Shown: positions 7,615-18,020 of the stretch, in pieces
How positions within the stretch are numbered: position 1 is the first letter of the stretch
Layout: each line of letters begins with the position of its first letter
From: Pseudomonas sp. BCA17
Lineage (GTDB): Bacteria > Pseudomonadota > Gammaproteobacteria > Pseudomonadales > Pseudomonadaceae
Direction of reading: 5' to 3'
Length of the DNA: 64,000 bases
NCBI RefSeq assembly: GCF_004519405.1
Contig: NZ_SGWI01000003.1
Location: 62,001-126,000, forward strand
The notes under the pieces: generated by a model
Seen by the model: the letters and a program-made list of their open reading frames with translations, nothing else
Told to the model about the DNA's origin: nothing
Database searches by the model: none
Translations under genes and position numbers: made by a program

Positions 7615-9671
7615 TCTGCCGCGTCCTCACTCAGGCCGCTGTGGCGCAAGAGTGCGTCAATCGACGGCGCACGTCCGCGGAAATCGACGAACAGCACCAT
7701 CGGCTCCTGCGAGCCGCCACGGGCCAGAATGGCCTCGCGGAAGGCACGGCCGGTCTGCGGATTGAGTACGCCGTCTTCTTCGAATTTGGAGAAGGCATCC
7801 GCCGACAGCACTTCGGCCCACTTGTAGCTGTAATAACCCGCCGCGTAACCGCCCGCAAAGATATGCGCGAAGCTGTTGGGGAAACGGTTATAGGCCGGCG
7901 GGCGCATCACCGAAACCTCATCACGCACGCCTTCCAGCACCTGCGCGACCGTACGGCCATCGCCATGGGTGGCGTGCAGTTCGAAGTCGAACAGCGAGAA
8001 CTCCAACTGGCGCACCATCATCAGGCCCGACTGGAAGTTCTTCGCCGCGAGCATTTTCTCCAACAGGTCCTGAGGCAGCGGCTCGCCGGTTTCATAGTGG
8101 CCGGAGATCAACGCCAGGCCTTCCGGCTCCCAACACCAGTTCTCCATGAACTGGCTCGGCAACTCCACCGCATCCCAGGCCACGCCGTTGATGCCGGACA
8201 CGCCCGCATGTTCAACGCGGGTCAGCAGGTGATGCAGGCCGTGGCCGAACTCATGGAACAGGGTGGTCACTTCATCGTGGGTCAGCAGCGCAGGCTTGCC
8301 GCTGTCGGCCGGGGTGAAGTTGCACACCAGGTTGGCCACCGGGCTCTGCAGCACGCCGTCAATCGTGCGGCGGCGGTCGCGGGCGCCGTCCATCCAGGCG
8401 CCGCCACGCTTGTTGGCGCGGGCGTACAGGTCAAAGAAGAAGCGGCCGACGTGCTGGCCGTTTTCCTTGATTTCAAACAGGCGCACGTCCGGATGCCAGG
8501 CGTCGAAGCCTTTCTGCTCGGCGATCTCGATGCCGTACAGGCGCTGCACAATGGCGAACAACCCGCCCAACACTTTGTCGATCGGGAAGTAGGCGCGCAG
8601 GGCTTCCTGGGACACGCTGTAGCGCTGCTCACGCAGTTTTTCACCGTAGAACCCGCTGTCCCAGCTTTGCAGGTCGGCGCAGCCTTGTTCGGCGGCGTAA
8701 GCCTTGAGCTGTTGCAGGTCCTGGGCGGCAAACGGCCTGCTGCGCTTGGCCAGGTCACGCAGAAAGCTCAGCACCTGGTCACTGGACTCGGCCATCTTGG
8801 TGGCCAGGCTCAGTTCGGAGAAAGACGCGTAGCCCAACAGTTGAGCAAGCTCCTGGCGCAGATCGAGGATCTGCTCCATCACCGGCCCGTTATCGTTCTG
8901 ACCGGCATTCGGGCCTTGGTCCGACGCACGGGTGCAATAGGCCGCGTAGACTTCTTCACGCAGAGCGCGATCCTGCGCGTAGGTCATCACCGCGTAGTAG
9001 CTTGGGAACTCCAGCGTAATCAACCAGCCGTCGAGGCCCTTGGCCTGGGCGGCGGCGGCCATTTGCGCCTTGGCCGAGTCGGTCAGGCCGGCAAGCCTGG
9101 CTTCATCGGTAATATGTTTGGTCCAGGCTTGAGTGGCGTCCAGCAACTGGTTGGAGAATTTGCTGCCCAGCTCCGACAGCTTGCTCTGCACTTCGGCATA
9201 ACGCTTCTGCTGCTCAGGCGGCAAATCGATACCCGACAGGCGGAAGTCGCGCAGGGAGTGTTCCAAGATAGTTTTTTGCGCCACATCGAAGCCGGCGGCT
9301 TCCGGGCTGTTGGCCAGGGCTTCGAAGGCCTGGAACAAGGCACGGTTCTGGCCCATTTCGGTGGAGTAGGCGCTCAACGCAGGCAAACACGCCTCGTAGG
9401 CTTCGCGCAGTTCGGCGCTGTTGCATACGGCATTGAGGTGGCTGACCGGGCTCCAGGCGGCGCCCAGGCGGTCGTTCAGTTCATCCATCGCCAGGACCAG
9501 CCCGGCCCATGTCGGATTTTTACCTTGGCTTTGCAGGATGCCTTCGATGGCGACACGGTTGTCGGCGAGGATCTGTTCGATGGCCGGTTGCACATGCTCG
9601 GCACGGATCGCCGAGAACGGCGGCAGGTCGTAGGACTGCAGAAGTGGGTTGTTCGCGCTCACGGTTGGCAC
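7611..9671 (-). CDS. prlC: Oligopeptidase A (M3 metallopeptidase)
   Basis: A cytoplasmic zinc oligopeptidase of 686 residues (E. coli PrlC is about 680) that degrades short peptides, including cleaved signal peptides. The active site HEFGH is at residues 473-477, with H473 and H477 as zinc ligands and E474 as general base. Full family length, no signal peptide. It is upstream of and coupled to the yheV-like gene, and divergent from the gamma-carbonic anhydrase gene across a 92-bp gap that should hold both promoters. Confidence 0.95.
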   Translation of the reverse strand: MPTVSANNPLLQSYDLPPFSAIRAEHVQPAIEQILADNRVAIEGILQSQGKNPTWAGLVLAMDELNDRLGAAWSPVSHLNAVCNSAELREAYEACLPALSAYSTEMGQNRALFQAFEALANSPEAAGFDVAQKTILEHSLRDFRLSGIDLPPEQQKRYAEVQSKLSELGSKFSNQLLDATQAWTKHITDEARLAGLTDSAKAQMAAAAQAKGLDGWLITLEFPSYYAVMTYAQDRALREEVYAAYCTRASDQGPNAGQNDNGPVMEQILDLRQELAQLLGYASFSELSLATKMAESSDQVLSFLRDLAKRSRPFAAQDLQQLKAYAAEQGCADLQSWDSGFYGEKLREQRYSVSQEALRAYFPIDKVLGGLFAIVQRLYGIEIAEQKGFDAWHPDVRLFEIKENGQHVGRFFFDLYARANKRGGAWMDGARDRRRTIDGVLQSPVANLVCNFTPADSGKPALLTHDEVTTLFHEFGHGLHHLLTRVEHAGVSGINGVAWDAVELPSQFMENWCWEPEGLALISGHYETGEPLPQDLLEKMLAAKNFQSGLMMVRQLEFSLFDFELHATHGDGRTVAQVLEGVRDEVSVMRPPAYNRFPNSFAHIFAGGYAAGYYSYKWAEVLSADAFSKFEEDGVLNPQTGRAFREAILARGGSQEPMVLFVDFRGRAPSIDALLRHSGLSEDAAE

Positions 9672-9763
9672 CTTGGCTGAAGAAACGGATAAGACAAAGA
9701 TGGGGCCATCTTAATTACAATCAATGCCCACCGCAGCTATCAGCAAAAGAGAGAGAGGCTATC

Positions 9764-10306
9764 GTGACCCTTCGCAGCTATCAGAACCACACGCCAACCC
9801 TGGGCGCCGGGGCGTTCGTCGATATTTCGGCGGTGGTGATCGGCGATGTCGAAATTGGCGCCGACAGCTCGGTGTGGCCACTGACCGTGATTCGCGGCGA
9901 CATGCACCGCATCCGTATCGGTGCGCGCACCAGCGTGCAGGACGGCTGCGTGTTGCACATCACCCACGCCGGCCCCTTCAACCCGGAGGGTTTCCCGCTG
10001 CTGATCGGCGATGACGTGACTGTCGCCCATAAAGTCATGCTGCACGGCTGCAGCGTGGGCAACCGGGTGTTGATCGGCATGGGCAGCATCGTCATGGACG
10101 GTGCCGTGGTCGAGGATGACGTGATCATCGGTGCCGGCAGCCTGGTGCCGCCAGGCAAGAAACTCGACAGCGGCTTTTTGTATGTGGGCAGCCCGGTTAA
10201 ACAAGTCCGGGCGCTGACTGACAAGGAGCGCGCTTTTTTCACCTACAGCGCCGCGAACTACGTGAAGCTCAAAGACCTGCACCTGGCCGAAGGATTCGAT
10301 CAATGA
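9764..10306 (+). CDS. Gamma-carbonic anhydrase-like hexapeptide protein (YrdA/PaaY type)
   Basis: A 180-residue left-handed beta-helix protein with repeated hexapeptides such as VVIGDVEIGADSSVWP. Potential zinc histidines are H65 or H68 (HITH), H89 and H94 (HKVMLHGC), as in gamma-carbonic anhydrases. Many family members are poorly active as anhydrases, so the enzymatic role is uncertain. I chose the GTG at 9764, which follows a GAGAGAGG ribosome site. The stop overlaps the next gene's ATG (ATGA). Confidence 0.87.
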   Translation: MTLRSYQNHTPTLGAGAFVDISAVVIGDVEIGADSSVWPLTVIRGDMHRIRIGARTSVQDGCVLHITHAGPFNPEGFPLLIGDDVTVAHKVMLHGCSVGNRVLIGMGSIVMDGAVVEDDVIIGAGSLVPPGKKLDSGFLYVGSPVKQVRALTDKERAFFTYSAANYVKLKDLHLAEGFDQ

Positions 10307-10962
10307 CCTTGCATTACCCCACCGTACTGTTCGACCTGGATGGCACCCTGACCGACCCACGCGAGGGCATCACCCGCTCGATCCAGTACGCCCTCGGCAA
10401 ACTCGGCATTGATGAGCCGGACCTGACCAAGCTGGAACATTTCATCGGCCCGCCGCTGCTGCAGGCGTTCATGCAGTACTACAGTTTCGATGAAGCCAAG
10501 GCGTGGGAAGCGGTGAACTTCTACCGCGAGCGGTTCAAGGTCACCGGGCTGTATGAAAACCGCGTCTTCGACGGCGTAATGCCTTTGCTCGAAGAGCTGA
10601 ACGCCCAAGGTCGCCAGTTATATGTGGCGACCTCCAAGCCGTGGGTATTTGCCCGCGAGATCGCGCGGCATTTCGACTTTGCCAGGCACTTCAAGGTGAT
10701 CTATGGCAGCGAGCTGGACGGTACGCGCACCAACAAGGTGGAGCTGATCGCTCACTTGATGCGCGAAGAGGGACTGGACCCGGCCACCACCCTGATGATC
10801 GGGGATCGCAAGCATGACCTGATCGGCGCCCGCAGCAATGGCTTGGATTCGGCGGCGGTCGGTTACGGATTCGGCAGTTTTGATGAATTGAATGCCGAGG
10901 CTCCGACTTGGCACTTTGAAACCGTGGATCAGATGCATCAGGCGTTTATGCAGCGCCCCTGA
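10303..10962 (+). CDS. HAD-superfamily phosphatase, phosphoglycolate phosphatase-like
   Basis: A 219-residue HAD hydrolase with the nucleophile motif FDLDGTLTD (residues 10-18), a helical cap, and C-terminal motif IGDRKHDLIGA, which supplies the metal-binding aspartate. The closest family is Gph/PA0065-like HAD-IA hydrolases that remove phosphate from small metabolites. The substrate cannot be told from sequence. It is translationally coupled to the gamma-carbonic anhydrase gene by a 4-bp overlap, and is followed by a REP doublet. Confidence 0.88.
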   Translation: MTLHYPTVLFDLDGTLTDPREGITRSIQYALGKLGIDEPDLTKLEHFIGPPLLQAFMQYYSFDEAKAWEAVNFYRERFKVTGLYENRVFDGVMPLLEELNAQGRQLYVATSKPWVFAREIARHFDFARHFKVIYGSELDGTRTNKVELIAHLMREEGLDPATTLMIGDRKHDLIGARSNGLDSAAVGYGFGSFDELNAEAPTWHFETVDQMHQAFMQRP

Positions 10963-10969
10963 GGAAGCC

Positions 10970-11036
10970 ATTGGAGGCAAGCCCCTTCCACAATTGATTG
11001 GCGTATACGGTCAAATGTGGGGCTTGCTCCCGATGA
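10970..11036. repeat. REP doublet overlapping the end of a lipoprotein gene
   Basis: Two oppositely oriented units, TTGGAGGCAAGCCCCTTCCA at 10971-10990 and AATGTGGGGCTTGCTCCCGA near 11013-11032. They fill the gap between the convergent HAD and peptidase-like genes. The right unit supplies the last codons and the stop of the gene ending at 11011. Confidence 0.75.
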
Positions 11037-12084
11037 AGCCCTGACGCCCACCTGCTTCCAACTGCTTCAGTGCCGCTTTGCGCTGCTCCGCCGGCAACCC
11101 ACCCAGCTTTTCCACCGCCGCGAAGAACCTCACCCAATCGCCACCTTCCTGCCTGAACAACGCCGCAAACGCCGGCACCCACTGGTCATATAACCCGAAC
11201 GGCAACAACCGTGCATTGTTCATCGGCTGGTTGATCCACGCGTCATACCGCTTATCGCCGCCCCATTGGCTGTCGCGCATCCGCCGGTACTCACTGCGCA
11301 GGCGTTCGAACTCCGATGCTTTGGCCTGGCGCATCACATCCGTCGCCAATGGCTGCGCGTAGAGTTTTTCCAGGCGCTTGCGGGTGTCGAGAATCAGCCG
11401 GATAAATTGATCGCGTTGCTGCAGCGCCGCATCACCCAGTGGCGCCAGGCCGCGTGCTGTCCGCCATTGGCGGGTGCCTTCCTGCTCAACGAAGTTGGCG
11501 TAGGACTCATTGAACTCGGTGTCGTCCTTCACATAAAAGCGCTGGTGTGCCAGCTCATGAAAGATCAGCGTGGCCAGGCGCTCATCGCCCCAGTTCATCA
11601 TCGAACTCATGATCGGGTCGTTGAACCAACCCAGGGTGGAATAGGCTTCGACACCGCCAATCGACACATCCATGCCACGTTGCTGCAACAACGCCGCTTC
11701 GCCTCGCGCCGCGCCTTGGTTGTAATACCCGCGATAAGCCACGCAACCGGCGATAGGGAAGCAATGGGTTTCGGGCGAGAGAGAAAATTCCGGCGTGGCG
11801 AAAACGTTCCAGACCACGTAAGGCCGACCAATGTCGGCGTACAGCCTGTAACTCCGGTTGTCCGGCAGGTGCAAGTGCTCGCTGGCAAAGGTCCGCGCCT
11901 TCTGCGCTTGCATCAAGTGATCTCGGAGCACCTGAGAGCGAGAAGGGTCTGCGATAACCTCGGAAACCGGCTCCCTGGCCCGCAATAGTTGCCACTGGCC
12001 GCTGGCCAATTGGCTGTAATAACTCACGCTGGAACAGCCGCTGAGCAGCACAACCATCAACCCTGGAAGAAAACGCCTGACCAT
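11011..12084 (-). CDS. Putative aminopeptidase lipoprotein (Aminopep/DUF2265 family)
   Basis: A 357-residue protein whose start at 12084 gives a short lipoprotein signal MVRRFLPGLMVVLLSGC with acylated Cys at 17. The zinc-protease motif HELAH is at residues 176-180 and FNESYANFVE about 15 residues later holds a likely third ligand. The family is annotated as predicted aminopeptidase; its substrate is not known. The C-terminal tail, about GFIGSKPHI, is encoded by REP sequence, so the original C-terminus may have been replaced by REP read-through. It is divergent from the lipoprotein gene at 12212. Confidence 0.85.
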   Translation of the reverse strand: MVRRFLPGLMVVLLSGCSSVSYYSQLASGQWQLLRAREPVSEVIADPSRSQVLRDHLMQAQKARTFASEHLHLPDNRSYRLYADIGRPYVVWNVFATPEFSLSPETHCFPIAGCVAYRGYYNQGAARGEAALLQQRGMDVSIGGVEAYSTLGWFNDPIMSSMMNWGDERLATLIFHELAHQRFYVKDDTEFNESYANFVEQEGTRQWRTARGLAPLGDAALQQRDQFIRLILDTRKRLEKLYAQPLATDVMRQAKASEFERLRSEYRRMRDSQWGGDKRYDAWINQPMNNARLLPFGLYDQWVPAFAALFRQEGGDWVRFFAAVEKLGGLPAEQRKAALKQLEAGGRQGFIGSKPHI

Positions 12085-12211
12085 GCCCCGATGACTCCTG
12101 GGTAAATTGCCCGCCAGACTAGCCTGCCTGCGCAGAATTTTTCCATGGCGCCGCGTGTTTATACTGATAGCAGAGCCTGTCCTACGCTTTCCTACCGCCG
12201 GAGTGCCCTCC

Positions 12212-12634
12212 ATGCGCCAGCTTTTGCTTTGCATCACTGTCTTGTTTCTCAGCGCCTGCGCTTCAACCCCGGTTCCACCTGCCGACCCGCATCAGGCCTG
12301 GATCGATTTCGCCACGCCAACGCCGGGCGCCAAGCTGGTCATGGCCCAGCGCCTGGATGGCAAGAACCTCAACGACGGGCGTTTTTTCCAAGTGCCGCCC
12401 GGCAGCCATGAGCTGATGGTGCGGTTTGATTTTGAGGTACCCACGGGTGGCAGCTTCGGCGGGCTTGGGCAGACAACTGACCGTACCTGTTTCATTACCC
12501 TGCAATACGATCACTTCGAAGCCGGCCAACGCTATCGCCTGGAGGGGCGCTCGTTGGCCTACACGCCGAATATCCGTTTATATAACGCCGCCCGCCAATT
12601 GCTGGCTGAAGAGCGCAGCGTCAACTGCCTGTGA
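12212..12634 (+). CDS. Small lipoprotein of unknown function (PA0062-like)
   Basis: A 140-residue protein with a lipobox, VLFLSAC, placing the lipidated Cys near residue 16. The mature part has no motif I recognise; it contains PPGSHELMVRFDF and RYRLEGRS, typical of small Pseudomonas envelope lipoproteins that carry a beta-sandwich-like fold. The start at 12212 gives the proper signal length. The stop codon directly abuts the stop of the convergent DUF1161 gene (shared TGATCA at 12632-12637), so no terminator lies between them. Confidence 0.72.
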   Translation: MRQLLLCITVLFLSACASTPVPPADPHQAWIDFATPTPGAKLVMAQRLDGKNLNDGRFFQVPPGSHELMVRFDFEVPTGGSFGGLGQTTDRTCFITLQYDHFEAGQRYRLEGRSLAYTPNIRLYNAARQLLAEERSVNCL

Positions 12635-12874
12635 TCAGTCGTTGTTTTTTTGATAGATGATGCGCTTGGTGCCGTTTTCGCAGGAGCCGACAATCATGGC
12701 AATGTCATGATTCTTGGCTTCTTCAGCGGTGATGATTTCCAAGGTGTAGGACGGAATCGCCTTGGCCTGGATCTTCACTTCGATCTCTTTCCTGAGCTCT
12801 TCACAATCTTTTGGCGCGGCCACAACCGAAGTGGCCAACGCACCGCAAATGATCGCCAAGGCAAAACGTTTCAT
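12635..12874 (-). CDS. DUF1161 periplasmic protein, paralogue 1
   Basis: A 79-residue secreted protein: signal peptide of about 20 residues ending VVAA, then KDCEELRKEIEVKIQAK, an AKNHDIAMIVGSC segment and a terminal TKRIIYQK. Two cysteines (near residues 24 and 64) could form one disulfide. The pattern matches DUF1161, whose function is unknown. A second copy is at 14741-14962; both share the C-EELR/GELK-E-I-KI-AK core and the K-I-Y-K end. The start is the ATG at 12874. Confidence 0.8.
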   Translation of the reverse strand: MKRFALAIICGALATSVVAAPKDCEELRKEIEVKIQAKAIPSYTLEIITAEEAKNHDIAMIVGSCENGTKRIIYQKNND

Positions 12875-12976
12875 GTGTGAAGCTCCCTGAATGCCTGCGC
12901 ACGGGTGTGCGCCTAAGGCTGCATAGCCTATATGACCACATCCGGGAAATACGAGTTCTGATTTTGACGCAGAACA

Positions 12977-13015
12977 AATGTGGGAAGGGCGGTGCGACTT
13001 GGGCCTTCCCACATT
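12977..13015. repeat. REP-like palindrome
   Basis: AATGTGGGAAGGG at 12977-12989 and CCTTCCCACATT at 13004-13015 form an inverted repeat around GCGGTGCGACTTGG. It lies downstream of the osmC gene (stop 13028) and probably serves as its 3' hairpin. Confidence 0.7.
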
Positions 13016-13027
13016 GGATTGGCCGCG

Positions 13028-13459
13028 TTAGTTAACGAGCGTCGCATCCAGGCTGATGGTTGCGTTCAGCACCTTGGACACCGGGCAACCTTCCTTGGCC
13101 TTCTTGCTCAACTCATCGAATTGCGCCTGGCTGGCGCCCGGGATCTTGGCTTTCAAAATCAAATGCACGGCGGTAATCGCAAAACCACCCTCCACCTGGT
13201 CCAGGGTCACTTCCGCCTGGGTGTCGATGCTGTCAGCCTTGAGGCCGGCGTCGCCAAGAATCATGGAAAACGCCATGGAGAAACAGCCGGCATGAGCAGC
13301 ACCAATCAGTTCCTCAGGGTTGGTGCCTTTGCCGCCTTCGAAACGTGCCTTGAAGCCATAGGGCGCTTCGCGTAGTACGCCGGTTTCGGTCGAGATGGAC
13401 CCCAGACCTGTCTTCAGATCACCTTCCCAATGAGCCGATGCTTTTTTCTTGATACTCAT
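13028..13459 (-). CDS. osmC: OsmC-family peroxiredoxin
   Basis: A 143-residue thiol peroxidase that reduces organic hydroperoxides in the cytoplasm. The two conserved redox cysteines are C59 (HAGCFSMA) and C125 (EGCPVSKVL). The MSIKKKASAHWEGDLKTGLGSISTETG start is characteristic of the OsmC branch rather than OhrA. The ATG at 13459 follows GAGGA. It is a single gene divergent from the LLM oxidoreductase gene, with about 218 bp between; I see no clear operator there. Confidence 0.92.
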   Translation of the reverse strand: MSIKKKASAHWEGDLKTGLGSISTETGVLREAPYGFKARFEGGKGTNPEELIGAAHAGCFSMAFSMILGDAGLKADSIDTQAEVTLDQVEGGFAITAVHLILKAKIPGASQAQFDELSKKAKEGCPVSKVLNATISLDATLVN

Positions 13460-13677
13460 AGCTATCTCCTCGAACGGTGGTTTTTGCGTCAGTAGGCGTT
13501 CTGAGGATAGAAGCTTTTGCAAAGTTCACTTTGTCGGAAAAACCTAGTGCTCCGGTAGGAAATTTTACGATCATCTATTGAATCTCGGGTATATGCCCTC
13601 ATTGCAGGAAGATGCACATGAAGCGGCAGGTTTTGGTTCGTCTATTAAGCCTGCGCACCCAATGGAGAAGCTGGCTT

Positions 13678-14679
13678 ATGAAATCGCTGTCCGACGTGAA
13701 ATTTTCGACCCTCGACCTCGTACCCGTAAGGGCCAACGGCAGCCCGGCGCAGTCACTGCGCAATTCCCTGGACTTGGCCCAGCACGTGGAAAAGTTCGGC
13801 TACAACCGTTTCTGGGTGGCTGAGCACCACAACATGGATGGCATCGCCAGCTCGGCCACCTCGGTGCTGCTGGGCTATCTGGCGGGCGGCACCTCGACCA
13901 TCCGCGTCGGCTCTGGCGGCGTAATGCTGCCCAACCACGCGCCACTGGTGATCGCCGAACAGTTCGGCACCCTGGAAAGCCTCTACCCCGGCCGTATCGA
14001 CCTGGGCCTGGGTCGCGCTCCCGGTTCCGACCAGATGACCGCCCGCGCCCTGCGTCGGGAACGCTCCGGCAGCGCCGACGACTTCCCGGAAGACGTGGCT
14101 GAACTGATGGCCTACCTCGGCCCACGCACGCCAGACCAGCGGGTGATCGCCGTCCCGGGCACCGGCACCAACGTACCGGTGTGGCTGCTGGGCTCCAGCC
14201 TGTTCAGCGCGCAGCTCGCGGGGGAGCGCGGTTTACCCTACGCATTCGCTTCCCACTTCGCACCGCGCCTGATGCATGAGGCGATTCGCGTATACCGCAA
14301 CCACTTTAAGCCTTCAGCCGTATTGGATAAGCCCTACGTGATGCTCGGCATTCCTCTGGTGGCTGCCGATACCGACGAACAGGCCGATTACCTGGCCACA
14401 TCGGTGTACCAGCGCATTCTCGCGCTGATGCGCGGGCAGAGCCTGGTACAGCGCCCACCGGTAAAAACCATGGACGGTCTGTGGTTGCCCCATGAGAAAG
14501 AGGCAGTTGGCAGCTTTCTCGGCCTGGCCATGGTCGGCAGCCCGGCGAAGATCCGCGCCAAGCTTGAGGTGTTGATCGAGCAAACCGGTGCCGATGAGCT
14601 GATCTTTACCTGCGACCTGTACGAACACGCCGATCGAATTCATTCCTACGAGTTGTTGGCGCAGTTGATGAAGGGCTAA
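13678..14679 (+). CDS. LLM-class flavin-dependent oxidoreductase (luciferase-like)
   Basis: A 333-residue protein of the bacterial luciferase-like monooxygenase superfamily (TIM barrel, FMN or F420). Typical signatures are [17 protein letters not shown] near residues 47-63, [11 protein letters not shown], and [13 protein letters not shown]. The substrate is unknown. The frame is open upstream to an ATG at 13612, but the start at 13678 has GGAGAAG about 7 nt before it and matches the conserved [14 protein letters not shown] beginning of relatives. It stands alone and ends at a strong terminator (14691-14723). Confidence 0.87.
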   Translation: MKSLSDVKFSTLDLVPVRANGSPAQSLRNSLDLAQHVEKFGYNRFWVAEHHNMDGIASSATSVLLGYLAGGTSTIRVGSGGVMLPNHAPLVIAEQFGTLESLYPGRIDLGLGRAPGSDQMTARALRRERSGSADDFPEDVAELMAYLGPRTPDQRVIAVPGTGTNVPVWLLGSSLFSAQLAGERGLPYAFASHFAPRLMHEAIRVYRNHFKPSAVLDKPYVMLGIPLVAADTDEQADYLATSVYQRILALMRGQSLVQRPPVKTMDGLWLPHEKEAVGSFLGLAMVGSPAKIRAKLEVLIEQTGADELIFTCDLYEHADRIHSYELLAQLMKG

Positions 14680-14690
14680 ACCCTCCAGGC

Positions 14691-14723
14691 GAAAAAAAAC
14701 CGACGCACTCGCGTCGGTTTTTT
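14691..14723. terminator. Rho-independent terminator
   Basis: Stem CCGACGC/GCGTCGG (14700-14717) with an ACTC loop, A run before and T run after, so it can work for the LLM gene on the plus strand and for the convergent DUF1161 gene on the minus strand. Confidence 0.92.
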
Positions 14724-14740
14724 ATGTCTGGTACACGGTA

Positions 14741-14962
14741 TCAACCGCGTTTGTAGACGATTTCCTTGGTACCGCCGCCGCAGGTGCCAACTACTTTGCC
14801 ATCGGCTGAAGCACCTTTATCCACGATCTCCAGGGAGTAGTGCGATCCACCTTTGGCATCGATTTTCGCCGCGATCTCGCTTTTCAGCTCTCCGCAGTCT
14901 TTCGCTGCCATTGCTGTACCCGCAATGCTCAACAAGCCTACCGCTAACAGGAACTTCTTCAT
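14741..14962 (-). CDS. DUF1161 periplasmic protein, paralogue 2
   Basis: A 73-residue secreted protein: signal peptide MKKFLLAVGLLSIAGTAMA, then KDCGELKSEIAAKIDAKG, SHYSLEIVDKG and a terminal TKEIVYKRG. Two cysteines (near residues 23 and 60) are in the same places as in the paralogue at 12635-12874, and the spacing of the core is conserved. Function unknown. A similar small secreted protein 2 kb away suggests an old local duplication now separated by osmC and the LLM gene. Confidence 0.82.
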   Translation of the reverse strand: MKKFLLAVGLLSIAGTAMAAKDCGELKSEIAAKIDAKGGSHYSLEIVDKGASADGKVVGTCGGGTKEIVYKRG

Positions 14963-15077
14963 CCGTTACTTTCCTTGCGCTGATCGAAAAGAACGTGCCG
15001 ACGCGCGTTGCATCGGCACCCTAAGGTTGTAGCGCAGGTTATGGCAATCGGCCAGTCAGCAAGTTCAACCGGCGAGG

Positions 15078-15293
15078 TCAACTACTGGCAATTCGGAACC
15101 CCACCTTGAGCGTGACCTGGAAGTGCGCGGCCTTGCCGTCCTTGATGTGACCACGGGTTTCAGTCACTTCAAACCATTCCAAGTGCTTGATGCTCTTGTT
15201 GGCCTCGGCCAGGGCATTTTTGATGGCGTCTTCGATGCTGGTGGTCGAGGAACCGACCAGTTCGACTTTCTTGTAGGTGTGGTGATCAGACAT
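15078..15293 (-). CDS. Dodecin family protein
   Basis: A 71-residue protein with the dodecin pattern: YKKVELVGSSTTSIEDAIKNALAEA, then LEWFEVTETRGHI and a final beta strand FQVTLKVGFRI. Dodecins form hollow dodecamers that bind flavins and sometimes CoA in the cytoplasm, as storage or buffering of free flavin. W39 in LEWFEV is in the place of the tryptophan that stacks on flavin. Single gene, divergent from the DUF883 gene at 15448. Confidence 0.9.
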   Translation of the reverse strand: MSDHHTYKKVELVGSSTTSIEDAIKNALAEANKSIKHLEWFEVTETRGHIKDGKAAHFQVTLKVGFRIASS

Positions 15294-15447
15294 AGCGTTT
15301 CTCCTGAGGGCTTTAATCAGCGTAGCAGTGAATGTTCGTACTGCTTCTGGCGACCGTTCCTACCCTAAAGTTCATATTTACTGCACTTTCTGAAAACCCA
15401 GGAGTCGGTATCTACACACGTCACTCAATCACTTCAGGAGAGTCCAA

Positions 15448-15774
15448 ATGGCCAACACTTCTTTACGCAAAGCATCGCTGGAAAGCATGGAAGCCGAGAT
15501 TTCGAGCCTGCTCAAGTCCCTTGAGAGCCTCAAGGACGATGCTTCCGATGAGTCGCGCAAAACCCTGAAGGCCCTGAAAAGCAATGCCGAGAATGCTCTC
15601 AAGCACTCCCGCCACCTGATCAGCGACGCCTACGAAGAAAGTAAAGTCAAAATCCGCGAAACCAGTGCCGCGACCCGGGACTACGCACAAGAACACCCGT
15701 GGACCACAGCCGGTGTCGCCGTTGGCGCATTGGGCTTGCTGGCCGCTTACCTGCTCTGCAAACGCGGTGATTAA
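15448..15774 (+). CDS. DUF883 (ElaB/YqjD-like) inner-membrane protein
   Basis: A 108-residue protein with a long charged helical N-terminal region (about residues 10-80), then [26 protein letters not shown], the single C-terminal glycine-rich membrane segment typical of ElaB/YqjD/YgaM. E. coli relatives are tail-anchored and bind ribosomes in stationary phase. The ATG at 15448 follows AGGAGA. Its stop overlaps by 4 bp the stop of the convergent trpI gene. Confidence 0.87.
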   Translation: MANTSLRKASLESMEAEISSLLKSLESLKDDASDESRKTLKALKSNAENALKHSRHLISDAYEESKVKIRETSAATRDYAQEHPWTTAGVAVGALGLLAAYLLCKRGD

Positions 15775-16667
15775 ACAGGCTGGCGCGCCAGCTCAGCCTT
15801 GAGCCATTGCGCCAGTTGCCGGGCGCGCCCATCTGCGGCGCGCTTGGGTAGCCACAACGCCAGGTGCGCCGGGGTTTCACTGAAACCCCACGGCGCTACC
15901 AGGCGTCCTGCACGCAGGTCCTCCGCGACCAGCGGTTCAGGGGCTATCGCCACGCCAAGTCCCGCTACCGCCGCTTCCAGCAAATAATACAAATGCTCAA
16001 AACCCTGGCCGTGCTTCAACGTGCCGGGCTCGATGCCGTGTTGCCGCGCCCAACTGGGCCAGGCTTGCGGGCGTGAGGTGGTATGCAACAGCGGCTGGCC
16101 GCACAAGGCTTGCGGCGGAGCCTCGCGCAGGTGCTCGAAATCCGCGAAACGTGGGCTCATGACCGGCCCGATACGCTCACTGACCAACTCGTACACTTGC
16201 ATATCCGCCGGCCACGGTGGTTCGGCGAAGACCAGCAGCGCATCCAGCCCCGGACGACGCGGGTCAAGGTCGCCTTCGTCCGCCGACAGGTGCAGCCGCA
16301 AATCCGGCAGGTCGGCGTTCAAACGGCCTAGACGCGGGATGAACCAACGCGCCAGCAAACTCCCCGACAAGCCGAGCACAAAGGGTGCATCCGCGCCGCC
16401 CTGGGTGAGTTCTGCGCACACATCCCGCAATCGCTCGAACGCCTCGGCGCTGGCGTCGCGCAACCGCAGGCCTGCATCTGTGAGTTTAAGGCCTCTGCCT
16501 TCCTTGCTGAAAAGACTGACGCCCAGGTGTTCTTCCAGCACTTTCAGCTGACGGCTGACCGCGCCATGCGTCACGTGTAGCTGTTCAGCAGCCAGGCTGA
16601 CGCTATTGAGGCGGGCTGTGGCTTCAAATGCACGCAGGGCATTGAGGGGCGGAAGGTCTCGACTCAT
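15771..16667 (-). CDS. trpI: LysR-family regulator of trpBA
   Basis: A 298-residue LysR-type regulator with a helix-turn-helix at about residues 18-45 ([24 protein letters not shown] split around position 30) and a C-terminal ligand domain. Its divergent position directly before trpB identifies it as TrpI, which in Pseudomonas activates trpBA when indole-3-glycerol phosphate accumulates. The start at 16667 gives the conserved [16 protein letters not shown] beginning. The 111-bp gap to trpB holds both promoters and a dyad at 16722-16743. Confidence 0.92.
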   Translation of the reverse strand: MSRDLPPLNALRAFEATARLNSVSLAAEQLHVTHGAVSRQLKVLEEHLGVSLFSKEGRGLKLTDAGLRLRDASAEAFERLRDVCAELTQGGADAPFVLGLSGSLLARWFIPRLGRLNADLPDLRLHLSADEGDLDPRRPGLDALLVFAEPPWPADMQVYELVSERIGPVMSPRFADFEHLREAPPQALCGQPLLHTTSRPQAWPSWARQHGIEPGTLKHGQGFEHLYYLLEAAVAGLGVAIAPEPLVAEDLRAGRLVAPWGFSETPAHLALWLPKRAADGRARQLAQWLKAELARQPV

Positions 16668-16721
16668 CTGTGAGTTTTCCTGACAGGTTGCGGCAATCTT
16701 ATCGGTTTTCAGCGTGGCGCG

Positions 16722-18019
<1,298 letters not shown>

Positions 18020-18020
<1 letters not shown>

